Below, one piece after another: positions 47,301-58,168 of a stretch of 64,000 nucleotides of DNA. Numbering within the stretch: the stretch's first letter is position 1; each line of letters starts with the position of its first letter. The notes beneath the pieces were generated by a model. That model saw nothing but the letters and a program-made list of their open reading frames with translations, ran no database searches and had not been told where the DNA came from. The DNA is from Meloidogyne chitwoodi (taxonomy: Eukaryota; Nematoda; Chromadorea; Rhabditida; Meloidogynidae), in contig JACZZP010000017.1 of NCBI GenBank assembly GCA_015183035.1, forward strand, positions 124,001 to 188,000, in the 5' to 3' direction. A program made the position numbers and the translations under genes.

Positions 47301-47909
47301 TGTTTACATTATCTTTGCTATTATTTAAACCTACAGTGTCTGTTGTGTCACCAAAAACTGAAATTAATTTTTTTAAATACTAATTTAAAAAAAGTTTCTT
47401 TTTTTTTTACCAGCATTCATTTCAGCAAATTCAACGCGTTGTGGTATTTTTTGTATAAATTGTTGAACCTCATTTTCATGCATTTTTTTATTCAAACAGG
47501 TTTCATCTTTATTTTCTATTTTCTCTTCTTTTTTCTCTTCTTCACAAGTAATTTTACTCTTTTTTTCTTTTGTTTTTAAAAGTAAAGGTATTAAACCAGT
47601 GGATGTTGGCCTTGTTTGCTAAATTTATTTTTATCTACATATTATTCTGAAAAAATCAGAAATATTCTGAAAAAATTAGAAATATTCTGAATTTTGTTAA
47701 AAACATAACTATGACAAAAAATCAGAATTCTGATTAAATAAAAATAAAATAAAAAATCAGAAATTCTTATTAAAAAATTTAAATCAGAATCTTACATGAA
47801 ATGTATGCGGTCTTCTTTTCAGAATACCCTTCTTTGGTGGTTTAATAACAGTAGATAATAAACCTTCATTATTTAAACTTCCTGTACTGTGTCTTTGCCG
47901 TGCTGACAT
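41321..47909 (-). CDS. Large coiled-coil protein with PP1-docking-like motifs and GRIP-like C-terminus
   Basis: About 1,450 residues in roughly 17 exons; start MSARQRHSTGS, stop TAG at 41321. The N-terminus holds GILKRR (like the SILK motif of PP1 partners, about residue 28) and further on PQRVEF (RVxF type). The middle is one long charged heptad region (for example LTQLRDRLAEIETIVSS, ERILLLKTELTNTLANQL) broken by Ser/Thr-rich loops (RHLSLPHNRLAGSTKSILRS). The last 50 residues (LHDAFFYYLLSKGSAREHLQ, then AIMTMLNFTAEQKDRI) recall the C-terminal GRIP-like end of Golgi coiled-coil proteins. A Golgi-tethering or centrosomal role is inference. Introns contain a foldback element and two tandem repeat blocks. 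Confidence 0.6.
42967..43250. mobile_element. MITE-like foldback element with ~105-bp arms
   Basis: Left arm 42967-43074 and right arm 43143-43250 are inverted copies at about 90% (TATTCTGTTGCTTTC, then TTTACTTGCAAATGGTCAAT, then GGGACATAATGGTCAGACA), around a ~70-bp A/T centre. No coding capacity. Intronic in the coiled-coil gene. Confidence 0.9.
45990..46200. repeat. ~36-bp tandem repeat in intron, five to six copies
   Basis: Unit AACAAATGTTTTGTAAAAAC followed by AAATAAGTTTTATAAA, nearly identical copies. It forces a periodic open frame on the plus strand (CFVKTNKFYKNK) that is not a gene. Confidence 0.95.
47637..47790. repeat. ATTCTGA/TCAGAAT repeats in intron
   Basis: Alternating AATATTCTGAAAAAA and TCAGAAAT words, so the block is partly self-complementary. 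Same words as at 50313-50612 and within the TTCCGG satellite. Confidence 0.75.
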
Positions 47910-48899
47910 TTTTATAAATTATTGGGATAAGAGTTAATATTATTTTAATTTTTTATTTAAAGTCTTAATATTAAAAAATTTGTTTTTCTATGTTAATTAA
48001 TTGTAAACTTAAGTTTTGTCTATTTTTAAGTTTATTAATTGTAAACTTAAGTTTTGTCTATTTTTAAGTTTATTAATTGTAAACTTAAGTTTTTCTACTT
48101 TTTTAGTACAAAATAGAGTTAAATAAAGTTTTGAGTTTTAAAGCAAAGGGTATAGACTGAAACAAGTAAAATTATTTTTAAAATGTTTTCAAAACTTTTA
48201 AAAGTCTAATAAAACAAATGTTAGTTTAGATATTAAATTACTATTAAAAAAAGAAAAAAACAGCTGATATTTAATAAATTGTTTAATTTTCCATGTTCCA
48301 TATTATTATAGAAAAGGAAAAAAAGCAGTTGTTATTTATTTTGTTTACGTATTTTTTTTAAATTTTTGAATGAAAATTGCGTGAAAGCAAGTAAAGAAAA
48401 GAATTTTTTTGCAAAATGCGTGGAAAATTAAGAATTATTTTTAAATATTTTAATAATTCTTTAATTTATAAAATTTCAGAATTATTGTAAAAATTAATTT
48501 AAAAATCCATCAATTTATATTAAATTTTTTAATATTTTTATTTAGTAAATAATCCTTCAGAAATTATATAGGTGCACCGCCTAGTAGATTCTTCTTGAGT
48601 TCTTTTACTGTAAAATAAGAAAATAAAGAATTTTTAAGTGTACTATCAACAAATATATTTTCCTCCGGAAAAAATAATGCGAAAAATACATTTAAAAAAA
48701 ATTAAAATACAAATCGGACTGTATTTTTCTATTGTATTATTATTACAAAAATGCTTTACAACTCATTGTAATAATTAAAATAATGTTTCCGGAAAGTTAT
48801 ATTAAAATTAATGTATTTTCCGGAAATTAAAATAAATGTATTTTCTAGTAATAATTCAAATACAGAAAAACTGTATTTAACTGTTTTATTTTCTAACCA
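47910..48899. other. Intergenic region with a 36-39-bp tandem repeat
   Basis: No gene seen. At 47996-48090 there are three copies of a unit with ATTAATTGTAAACTTAAG and TTTTGTCTATTTTTAAGT. TTTCCGGAAA sites occur near 48665, 48785 and 48820. Confidence 0.65.
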
Positions 48900-51621
48900 C
48901 TAACCTGCTTCACTTTTTAAAATTCCTTCAATATTATTACCTTCATTCTTTTTTTCTTCCTTTTTATTAGAATGTTCTACATTTTGATGACTACTTTTTT
49001 GATTTTCTTCATTTTTTTCTGAATTATGTAAAGTATCTTTACGCCCATTTCTTTCAACAACCATTTTACTTTCATCATCTTTTTGTTTGCTATGTTCGTG
49101 AACATTAGATTTATCTTCATGTTTGTTTATTTCTTCATTGTGTTGTTTTGATTTGTCACTATGTTTGTTTATTTGTTCGCTGTGTTGTTTTGAATTTTCA
49201 TTTTGATGTTTTTGTTTTTCATGTTCTGAATTAATACGTCCCTTTCTTTCAACCATTTTATTATTATGTTCATCATGTTCTTGTTGACTATGTTCGTGAA
49301 CATTAGATTTATCTTTATGTTCATTGTGTTGTTTTGAATTTTCTCCACCCTTTTCTTCATGTTCATTGTGTTGTTTTTTGTTTGGTTCATTGTTTTTATG
49401 ATTATTTGGATGTTGTTGATTTTTATTATTTGGATGTTGTTTATTGCCAGAATTTGGAAGGGGATAAGAAACAAAAAAATTAAAAAATAATTAAACTTTA
49501 AAAAATAAATAAAATATATTACCTCCATTAATAATATGCTCTGTTCCTTGACATTTTTTAATTATTTCTTCGATTACTTTACTTTCACTATGATGAAGGT
49601 CAGCAATAAAAATATGTGCCAAATGTACTTTTTCTCCTTCATCCATTTTTATTAATTTATCATTTTTATTATTAGTTTCTTTTTTCCTCATTAAATATAA
49701 TTTTTGTGTACCGCATACTTCCTAAATTTAATTATTTTTTTTTAATTTAAAAAAAAATAGAAAAATCTCCAAAAATTCCAATTTTTGGAGAGAACCTCCT
49801 AAATAATATTTTAAACTCTCCTAGATCTATTTAATCAAAAATATTACCTTTTGGCATAAAAATATTTGATAAAAATGATTATTAGCAAGCGCAGAACAAT
49901 GCTTATTATGAATGTGTTCATTTGGTTCAATTTTCACACCTATTGATTTTTTATTTAAATTAAAATCTTGATAATTTTTCCATATAATTTTTCCATTTTT
50001 AAGTAATAAAAGTTTAACATGTTGTATAGGAACTTTCATTTTGGCTGCCTTATCTTTTTCACAATTTACTTTGACGTTTTGTTGATGAGAATAATAAACA
50101 TGCTCACCTTTACTCTTTAAAATACTTTTTAATTAATTTAAAAAATTTTTTTAAACTTACAAAGAAAAGAATTTGTTTTTCACTTAATTCTACGTATTTT
50201 ACAAGTGTTTCAATATTATTCCCTCGTTTTATTGCGCACTCTTGAAATAATTTATTCTGCTTAAGTTTTGCGCCTTTTTCATTCTTTAAGGGTGGAAAGA
50301 CTGTAAAAATACAAAAGTTAAATTCTGATTTTTTAAAATAAATTCTGATTTTTTAAAATTCTGATTTTACAGAAATTCTGATTTTACAAAAATTCTGATT
50401 CTTTAAAAATTCTGATTTTTAAAAATTCTGATTTTTTAAAAATTCTGATTTTACAGAAATTCTGATTTTACAAAAATTCTGATTCTTTAAAAATTCTGAT
50501 TTTTAAAAATTCTGATTTTTTAAAAATTCTGATTTTACAGAAATTCTGATTTTACAAAAATTCTGATTCTTTAAAAATTCTGATTTTTAAAAATTCTGAT
50601 TTTTTCTACCTCCTTTCAATACTTTTCTTTCACCACATTTATTCGCTTCTAAACAAGAAATGCTATGCGCAGACTTTGAGTAAAAAACACTTCTAATTCC
50701 ATTATGCTTCCCATCTCTTTCAACAAGTACCATTTTAACTCCTCCACAATGCACTCCATTACATTCAAAACTAAAAAAATTTTAATTTCTTTATTCCTGA
50801 TCAGTCGACTTGAGGCCTTATAACTTATGAATAATAATTTTAAAACCTTTTGGTACTATTAAATAGAGAATTAAATTGCCATAAAATAAGCTATAAATCA
50901 AAATTTTAGGTAAGCATTTAAAAAAGTTATGGGCAAAAAACTCTAATAATGCGCCCACATAAAAATTACAAAAAAAAATTAAATTACAATTCAAAATGAT
51001 GTGCTCCTTTAGTATTAACAAAATGATTTCTCACACATTTTCCTTCACTATTTTTTTGTAAACTCAAATATTTTGGTTTATTTTTTTGATTATAAGTATA
51101 TTTAAGATGTGTAATTCCTTCTTTTTCACCTTTTTTACATTTTGTATTATCAATAAATTTTGCATAAACTGTTTTTGCGTGTTTATCTTCAACACATTTA
51201 TTGGCTAAATGTTTATCTCCAATATAAACTTTATTGGATAAACTCTGAAAAAAAAATTAAAAAATTTTTTTTTATTAAATTCACTTGAAAATTAATTTAA
51301 AAAACTTACAAAAAATAAAGTTCTATCAATTTGTCTCATTCTTGAATATTCATTAATTGTATATAAAACAGATGCTTTTTCTCCTGGTTTTATTCTTTCT
51401 TTAACCGCACACTCACGAAATAATTGATAAAATTGGTGTTGTGAATGTTTTGGCTCTTCTTTTTTTTCAACATGTTTTCCTTTTTCTTGTAATTTTTTAT
51501 TAGTATTTTCATGTTCTGAATGTTTATTTTCTTTTTCTATTGTACAATAACACTTTTGTAATTGTAAAAATAAACAAAATAATCCAATTAAAATTGTAAA
51601 GAAATTTGATTTTAAAATCAT
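48900..51621 (-). CDS. Secreted protein with duplicated Cys domain and His/Asn/Lys-rich tail, unknown
   Basis: The ATG at 51621 follows an AATTACAG acceptor and opens a signal peptide (ILIGLFCLFLQLQKCYC). A short His/Glu/Lys linker precedes domain A (51440-50650): FRECAVKERIKPGE, DRTLFF, NKVYIGDKHLANKC, CNGVHCGGVKMVLVERDG. Domain B (about 50270-49670) repeats the plan: FQECAIKRGNN, KQILFF, GEHVYYSHQQNVKVNC, CGTQKLYLMRKKE. A third partial start may be IIKKCQGTEH. The tail (49460-48900) is low-complexity and itself has two ~66-residue repeats (DKSNVHEHS ... MVERKGR / MVVERNGR). I do not recognise the family. It is secreted by inference, probably lineage-specific, and could bind metal or acidic polymers through the basic/His-rich regions. 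Exon edges near 50160 are approximate. Confidence 0.6.
50313..50612. repeat. AATTCTGATTTTTTAAA tandem repeat in intron
   Basis: About 17 copies of a 14-20-bp word (AAATTCTGATTTTT with ACAG, ACA or AAA spacers). The spacers cycle, giving a higher-order ~90-bp period (three rounds visible). Intronic in the duplicated-domain secreted gene. Confidence 0.9.
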
Positions 51622-52127
51622 TTTTTGACTGTAATTTTACAAATTATATAAGCTTTTTACAAACTTAAGTTTTACTACAACAAAATAAATACAATACAAA
51701 AAATAAACTTGAAAATATAAAAATAAACATAAAAATACAAAATAAACTTGAAAATATAAAAATAAACTTGTATTTCCGGAAAATACATAAAATAATAAAA
51801 TATCTTCTAAAGAAACTTTCCTGATATAAAAATTAAATTGAGATTAGTCTATTAAGTTTAATTTTCTATCTCAAGTTTTCTATTGTATAGTGTGTGTATG
51901 GTTATTGAGAGATTTTCAATCTGTTTTTTAAATTTTTAATTAAACAGCAGTTTTATTATTTCTCCCATTTACGCAATTCTTTTTATTAAATTGCGAAATT
52001 TCCTTCTAACGCCTTAAAATTTTTTAAAGCTAAATAAATATTTATAAAATAAAATTGGCTTAAAATAGAAAATTTTGAAAAAAATCGAATTGTGAAATTC
52101 TTCATAATTAAATTAAATTTTTATTAA
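51622..52127. other. Intergenic AT-rich gap
   Basis: No gene seen. Contains AAAATATAAAAATAAACTTG repeats (51700-51770) and one TTTCCGGAAAA site near 51774. Confidence 0.55.
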
Positions 52128-52781
52128 TTAACATATTTTTTCGGTTTTTAATCTACTGCCTTCTCCAAGGCGTATTCCCAAGGTTAATTTTTCTGCTGGG
52201 AGAGCAGACAAGTCGTAGCGACTACTTAACCAGCACTAAAAAATTAAATATGACAGTTATAAATATTTTTAAATATTACCTCTTCTGTTAATTCATTTTG
52301 TGAATTTCCCGTACATTTATGTTTAATAACTAGATAAGGTTCTAAATCTCCAAATCCAAAAGATTCAGAGTCGGGATTTGCTGTTAAATGAAAGGTTCCA
52401 TCATTTTGAGATGTAGTATCTCCTAGAAAGTCATCTCCATCCAAAATTAGACCAAACGGAAGTTTAATTCTAGCTGAAATTGTTTTTACAAATTTAAAAG
52501 AAATTGGTTAAAAATTCAATGTTCTCTACGCACTACTTGTAGTGCGTAAGGAACATCCTACCATCCTCATCCCAAAGCTGTATTTGAACATTAGCTATGG
52601 GTGTAATTTGTACGTTTAAAGGAATTGTAGAATTTTTAGAAGGAATAAATGTTACACATTCCAATTTTCCTTTAATATTGTAGAATATATGTGAAAAAAT
52701 TTTAATTGAATACACAAAATTAATTAGGGAAATTAATAAAATTAATAAAAATAATTTTTTTGTTGTTTGAAAATATTTCAT
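52128..52781 (-). CDS. Transthyretin-like (TTR) family secreted protein
   Basis: About 150 residues in three or four exons. A signal peptide follows the start at 52781 (KKLFLLILLISLINFVYS). Then the TTR-like domain: IKGKLECVTF, VQIQLWDEDG, GDDFLGDTTSQNDGTFHLTA and PYLVIKHKC. These match the nematode family pattern (strand with L-W-D-x-D, then T-x-x-x-G-x-F, then P-x-L-x-I-x-H-x-C). TTR-like proteins are abundant secreted nematode proteins of mostly unknown function. The first intron includes a GCACTAC palindrome. Confidence 0.85.
52521..52554. repeat. GCACTAC palindromic element, copy 1
   Basis: GTTCTCTACGCACTAC-TTG-TAGTGCGTAAGGAAC: near-perfect inverted repeat of ~15 bp, inside the TTR-like gene's intron. 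Confidence 0.8.
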
Positions 52782-53004
52782 AAAAATTTTGAAATATAAA
52801 ATAATTTTTTAGAAAAATTAGAAATAAATTTATTTTAGTAAAAATCAAATTAGGAACAATCAGTTATATAAATACTTAATGAATCATTTTTTAAATAAAT
52901 TTTGGACTGATTATGACTTATTTTATTTTTTCTTGTGTTATTTTATAACAAGGAAGCTAAAAAGGACAAAAATTTTAAAAGAAAAAATAATCAGAAAATT
53001 TTTT

Positions 53005-53037
53005 GTTCCTTAAGCACTACTTGTGGTGCATAGGGAA
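53005..53037. repeat. GCACTAC palindromic element, copy 2
   Basis: GTTCCTTAAGCACTAC then TTGTGGTGCATAGGGAA, an imperfect copy of the preceding element, intergenic. Confidence 0.7.
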
Positions 53038-53154
53038 AATTTAGTAGTTAATTAATATTTTTTCTTTAAAATGTTTTTTTATTTTTAAATGTTCTATAAT
53101 TTAAATTTAATAAAAATGTAGATAATTAAAATTGAAAATATAACCAAAAAATCT

Positions 53155-53189
53155 GTTCCTCACGCACTACTAGTAAGCGAAAAGGAACA
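53155..53189. repeat. GCACTAC palindromic element, copy 3
   Basis: GTTCCTCACGCACTAC then TAGTAAGCGAAAAGGAAC; the ends match but the right arm is worn. A weaker relative stands near 59812 (TTCCTTGCACTACGTAGCAC). Confidence 0.7.
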
Positions 53190-53603
53190 CAAATTTACCC
53201 TTTATTTAAGAATTTATTTTTTTAGCTTTTATATGCTTTAAACCTGTTAAAAAATTTATGCAAAATGAAAATATAAATTTAAAATATAAAAAAATTAAAA
53301 AATGTCTTCCCCCATAGGGAGAATTTTAATATTGGTCAAAGTTTTGATTTAGGTATTTGTACGGTCAAAATTTTAATAGCACTCCCAAGGATCATAAGAA
53401 AATATAATCCAAGACAACTAAGAAATCGGATTTAAATAATTTGTGTTAATAAAAAATTTTTTTTTAAAACATCACCATAACCAAATTTTACTGTTTCTAG
53501 GAAATTTAACCTTTTACTTGAAAATTTAAAAAATCCAAAAAACTCTTCTTTTTGTGTAAAATAGAAATAAAAAAAAATAAATCATCCAACATTATTTCTA
53601 CAT

Positions 53604-56070
53604 TTAATTTTTATTATTTTCGAAAGACAAAACCAATTCTTCCATTTTCCCCAAAAACGTTTCTTTTGGGTTTGCATAGTTAAATATAGCTTGCAATGCT
53701 TTCATATTATGTTCATAACTATAAATATAAGTCATTTAAATATATTTGGATAGAATACAAAATATTATTAATGGGAAATAATTAGTTAGACATAACAGGC
53801 CTCGAACCTGCGTCTTTCTAGTGAAAACGCTTGCGCAACCAACTTAACCAGAATGAACAATTGTTTGTCTCTAGTTTTTTCCTATTTACTGGATGTATTT
53901 TTCTTCTTTTCAGTCATCCAATAATTTTAAAAATGAAAATTTGAAAATACATGAGATCATTAGCAATTTCAATAAGTTTATCTTCCAAATCAGCAAAATT
54001 ATTATTTTTATCCAAAACAATAGCAACACCTCTTTTAGCTAATGCTTCAGAATTATAAAATTGATCAGCAAAAAAGGGTACACAAATTAAAAGAACGCCA
54101 TTTTTAATTGCTTCTAATACACTATTTATTCCACAATGTGAAATAAATATTTTTGTTCTTTCATGAGCTTTAAAAAGATAAAAATAATTAAAATAAAATT
54201 TTTAGCTTAATTTTTCACCTAAAATTGCGAGTTGATTCATCCTCTGCTTAATATGTACATTTTTAAGTTCATAACCAAATCTATGATTTTTTAAATTTCT
54301 CTAAAAACAAATAAAAGATTATTTTATAGTTATATTAAATTTAAAATTTTAACTATAAGTTTGCTTCTTTTATTTTTAAAATTTAAATATCTACAGATTT
54401 ATGCGAAATTAAAACAATTTTTACCAGATAATCTGTCCATTCACTAGCAAAAAGTACTTCAAAACTAGCATTTAATGAATGAAATGTATTCATTATGTTG
54501 TATATTCCTTCTTCACTAACATTTTTATTAATATTAATTATTGTGCCAAAACAGAAATAAATTAGACCATATTTATCTACTGCTTTTTTTAGTGCTACTG
54601 ATTCCTTAAATTTTTTTAAATCAACTAGTTTTTTTATAAAAAAAATTTAATTAATTTTTTTGAACAAATAAAAAAATAATTTTTAACCATATGACTTAAA
54701 CTCTGTTCATCTTCAGAAATTGTAATTCCTCCAATATTAATAATTTTTTCCGGATAATCTTCCGGCATATCGAAATCAACAAATTTTTGTTGATTTACAA
54801 AAATAAGAGGTGTTTTCTCTTTGAATATTTGTTCAAATTTTTCTGGGAATTCATTATAATGTTGAAATATTTTCTCAAATTCCTCGTCCTAAAAATTAAA
54901 TTTTTTTACATAAAACTTTTAGATGTTTTTTTCATAATTAAAATACATATTCGTTAAACATTTTAAGACCATTACAAACATGATTACAATGGTTAAGTTC
55001 AAAATTATGAAGAAAATGAGTATTACATCTAGTTGAACAAAGTTCTAAATTAAATATATGCTTACATTTCTATTAAGTTTTTTGTTTTTACAATTGTAAA
55101 TTAAGTTTTTTGTTTTTACAATTTGTAAATTAAGTTCTTAAGTTTTTACAATTTGTAAATTAATTTATATACTTATAATTGCATACAACTTAAATAAAAA
55201 TTGTAATTACCTGGAATATCCCCTTTCTCAATCATTTTTTCTAAATAACCCAAATAATGATAATATATTGACTGGATTGGTAAAGCTGAAGTAGCTACAA
55301 GATGCGGAATTCCTATCAAACTAAAAATATAAAATGCCATCGGATCAAAAAGTTCTGCAATTGCAAGTTGAAATTGTTGTGTTTGCATTGATTCAATCCA
55401 AGTTTTATTTTTTGCCATATCTGATATTTTTTTAATATTATTTTATAAATTGCTTAAAATACAATTTGATTTATTATTATTATTATTTTTTACAATTTAC
55501 CGATTTTTTTTTGTAAAATAACAAAACAGTACCAAAAAAAATGTTTTCATATCTTGCTTTTAAAGGATGTGTTGAATCGTCTACTATATTTTGATCTTGT
55601 TGATTTCTATGTAGTCCAAAAATTGTTGTTAATCCTTCAATACAATGTTGAATGCAAATAGGCGGTTGTAAGAAATTTAAAAATGTATTTTGTGTTTCTC
55701 TATTATTTGAATGATTAGATAAATTAATTCGCTCTCCCTCCATATTTAAAGTGTAATAATGTGTTTTTAATTTTGAAGAATAACTTGCAATTTCTTCTAA
55801 ATCTTCATCGTATGGGTTTAATAAAGGTAAGAGCACATTCTGCTTGGGAAAAAGATTTTAAATAAATAGAAAAAATTTTTTTAAACTTACCACTGATTCA
55901 ACCCATTCCTGTTCTTTCAACAATAATGCAAGTTTTTTATGAAAAGAAAAATGACTTTGATATTTATTTGATGCCATAATTAACAAATTTACTGCGGCAT
56001 CAGATAGATTGATTAAACTTGAATTTAAATAAAAAAGAAAGATTGTTAAAGAATTTAACATTTTTTTCAT
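53604..56070 (-). CDS. UDP-glycosyltransferase (GT1 family) without C-terminal membrane anchor
   Basis: The start at 56070 follows a TTTGATTTTAG acceptor and opens a leader (LTIFLFYLNSSLINL) followed by NLLIMASNKYQSHFSFHKKL, the usual GT1 N-terminus. The acceptor half has LAIAELFDPMAFYIFSLIGI. The donor half has GLIYFCFGTIININKN (diverged G-x-x-x-F-x-F-G-S/T) and the UGT signature region HERTKIFISHCGINSVLEAI, then VPFFADQFYNSEALAKRGVA. The final exon (53719-53604, YEHNMKALQAIFNYA) ends Glu-Asn-Asn-Lys-Asn without the transmembrane segment and basic tail normal for animal UGTs. It may be luminal or secreted, or a truncated copy. The intron before the last exon carries a tRNA-like element. Confidence 0.85.
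53785..53857 (-). pseudogene. tRNA-like element (degenerate)
   Basis: Minus strand: TGGTTAAGTTGGTTGCGC (A box), a partly paired GTTTTC/GAAAGAC arm, and CAGGTTCGAGGCC (B box). The acceptor ends do not pair. In the last intron of the UDP-glycosyltransferase gene. Confidence 0.55.
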
Positions 56071-56617
56071 AGCAAAACTAATATCTAAAATCAAAATTTA
56101 ATTATTTTTTGAACGATAATTAAATTAAATATCTAATTTTTTAGTATTGTGAGGATCCAATTTTTAAGGATAACAAGGAATGTAAATGAATTCCCTACAT
56201 AGAACGCATTATCGTAACCTGATAGTCAAACTTTAATCCTTTTCTCTTATGTATTTTTGAGTTGAATTTTCTCGCTAAAATTTTTTTTTTATTTTAATAA
56301 ATAAAATTAATTAATTTGTGGAGGATGTGGAAAATGGTAAATGAAGGGAGGGAGATTTTTCACCACTGTAGAGGTTGTGTGTTAAATAAAAATTGTCAAA
56401 TTAGGATAGAAAATGATAAAATTTGTGAAATCAATTAAAATAAAATCAATTAAACATGCCCTTTATTATAAAATTAAATTATTTAAAAAATTTGTTTTAA
56501 TTTATATTTACAACATTATTTACAAACCAATACAAAAAACATATAGAACATTTTAAATACAAATTTAATTACATTTGTAAAATAATATCACAACTTTTTA
56601 TTTTCTTATATTTTCAA
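56071..56617. other. Intergenic gap
   Basis: AT-rich, with no supported exon on either strand. A G-rich stretch at 56325-56390 has no recognisable function. Confidence 0.5.
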
Positions 56618-58168
56618 TTAAAAAATCCTATGACCATGAGAAACTACAGCACGATCTACAAACGAACATTGACGGTCGCAAAGAAGACGATAGCGACGAC
56701 AATAGCTAGCAGCCATATCACATATTAGACTACTAAAAAATAGAAATTTAAAAAATAGACATTTAAAATAAAAAAATAATTTCTGACCGTCCAAGTTCAT
56801 CCACCCAAGACAACCAATCGGCAAGTCGCCAAACAAATCCTGCTGTAGTGCTCAGAATGAAGTGTAATGGAGGCCAAACCCAACCAGCAAAGCTTGCCAA
56901 TATCGAAGCAAAAATTGAATGCAAAACTCCAAGGCACAGATAGAGAAAGATGAGAGCCAAAGGATAGAACAACAACTGTGAAAAGTTAAAATAAATTAAA
57001 AAACATAAAAAAATATTTAAAATTTACTTTATGATCCAAAACATAGTTGCCGGCCTCAAACATCAGCCTTACAATTTTTACCATAATATTCCAAAGCTGA
57101 ACACAACAGTCAAAGCCATCTTCATCATTACCACCAGCATTTGCTTCTGTTGACATGCTGCAAATTAAATTAAAAAATTAATCCAAAGACTACATTCGAA
57201 TTGTTGTAAAAATAAACTTTAAACTTATTTTCCTACCTATTCTTGTTTTTATTCGTTTTTATTCAAGTTTATATTCAAGTTTGTAATTAAAGTTTGTAAT
57301 TCAAGTTTATACTTCAAGTTTGTAATTCAAGTTTACAATTATTAAAAACCTTGATATTGACGAATACACCCCTTCTTCATCATCATCCTCATCATCCGCT
57401 TCACTACTACTACCAGTAGATTCTCTTGAAGGAGCCTTCTTACTACTTTGTTGTCCTTCATCTCTGTTGAGAACAGCTACTTTAAGTTGTCGTCTAATTT
57501 TGTTATATTTACCCAATGCTGGTGATGCGGAACGATTTTTACTACGTTTTTCTTTTAATATTCCTTCAAAGAGTTCTTCTCTAGGTTGAATAGGTTGAGG
57601 AGTAGCCTTAGCAGAAACTAAAGTAACAGTAGAAACAACAATATTCTCATCATCATTATGAGGAATTGGCGAAACAGATTTGCTTCTCCCTTGTTTTGTT
57701 TTTTGTTGAAGGTTTTTTGACTTTTGCTTAGCTGGAGTTGCAGCTTTTACTGTAGAGTTGGACGAAGATGATGAATTGGAAGAATCCTTGCTAGGTGGTT
57801 GTGGAAGGACTCCAGTTTCAGAGTCAATATAAGGCTCACTGAAATTGAACTTTGTTTAATTTGAAATTTTATTAAACTAACAGTTCCTCATTGACGAAGC
57901 TATTATCCAAAATTTTTGGTCTATCCTCACTTTTGAAAAATTCTTCAGTACTTGGAAGGCCAGGAATATCATCAGACCGAGCTGCCGAACTCCTAAATTT
58001 AAAATAATAAAATTAATTTTAATAAAAAAAAATGTATTAATAAACTCGCTTTTTGTAGTTAAGCCTTCGAAGAGACTGTTTTCGATGAACACGTGGTCGA
58101 CGAACACAAACATTAGAAATAGGTTTATTATTCTCAGCAATGGCTTCCTTGCGGCTCTGTCTCTGCAT
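56618..58168 (-). CDS. Membrane protein with Ser-rich cytoplasmic region, unknown
   Basis: About 330 residues. The start at 58168 (MQRQSRKEAIAENN) opens a basic N-terminus, then Ser/Lys/Gln-rich low-complexity (SSNSSSSSNSTVKAATPAK, RSKNRSASPALGKY) and an acidic run (SSEADDEDDDEEG). The C-terminal third has two or three hydrophobic segments: LLFYPLALIFLYLCLGVLHS and ASILASFAGWVWPPLHFILS, with FVWRLADWLSWVDELG. A Cys/Arg-rich end follows (YCRRYRLLCDRQCSF). It could sit in the ER or outer membrane with a long disordered cytoplasmic part. I recognise no family. An upstream in-frame ATG at 58237 would add a hydrophobic stretch, so the start is open. Confidence 0.55.

Noticed and set aside
47174..47579. 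Phe/Leu-rich plus-strand frames
   Set aside because: Antisense to the Lys/Glu-rich N-terminal exons of the coiled-coil gene.
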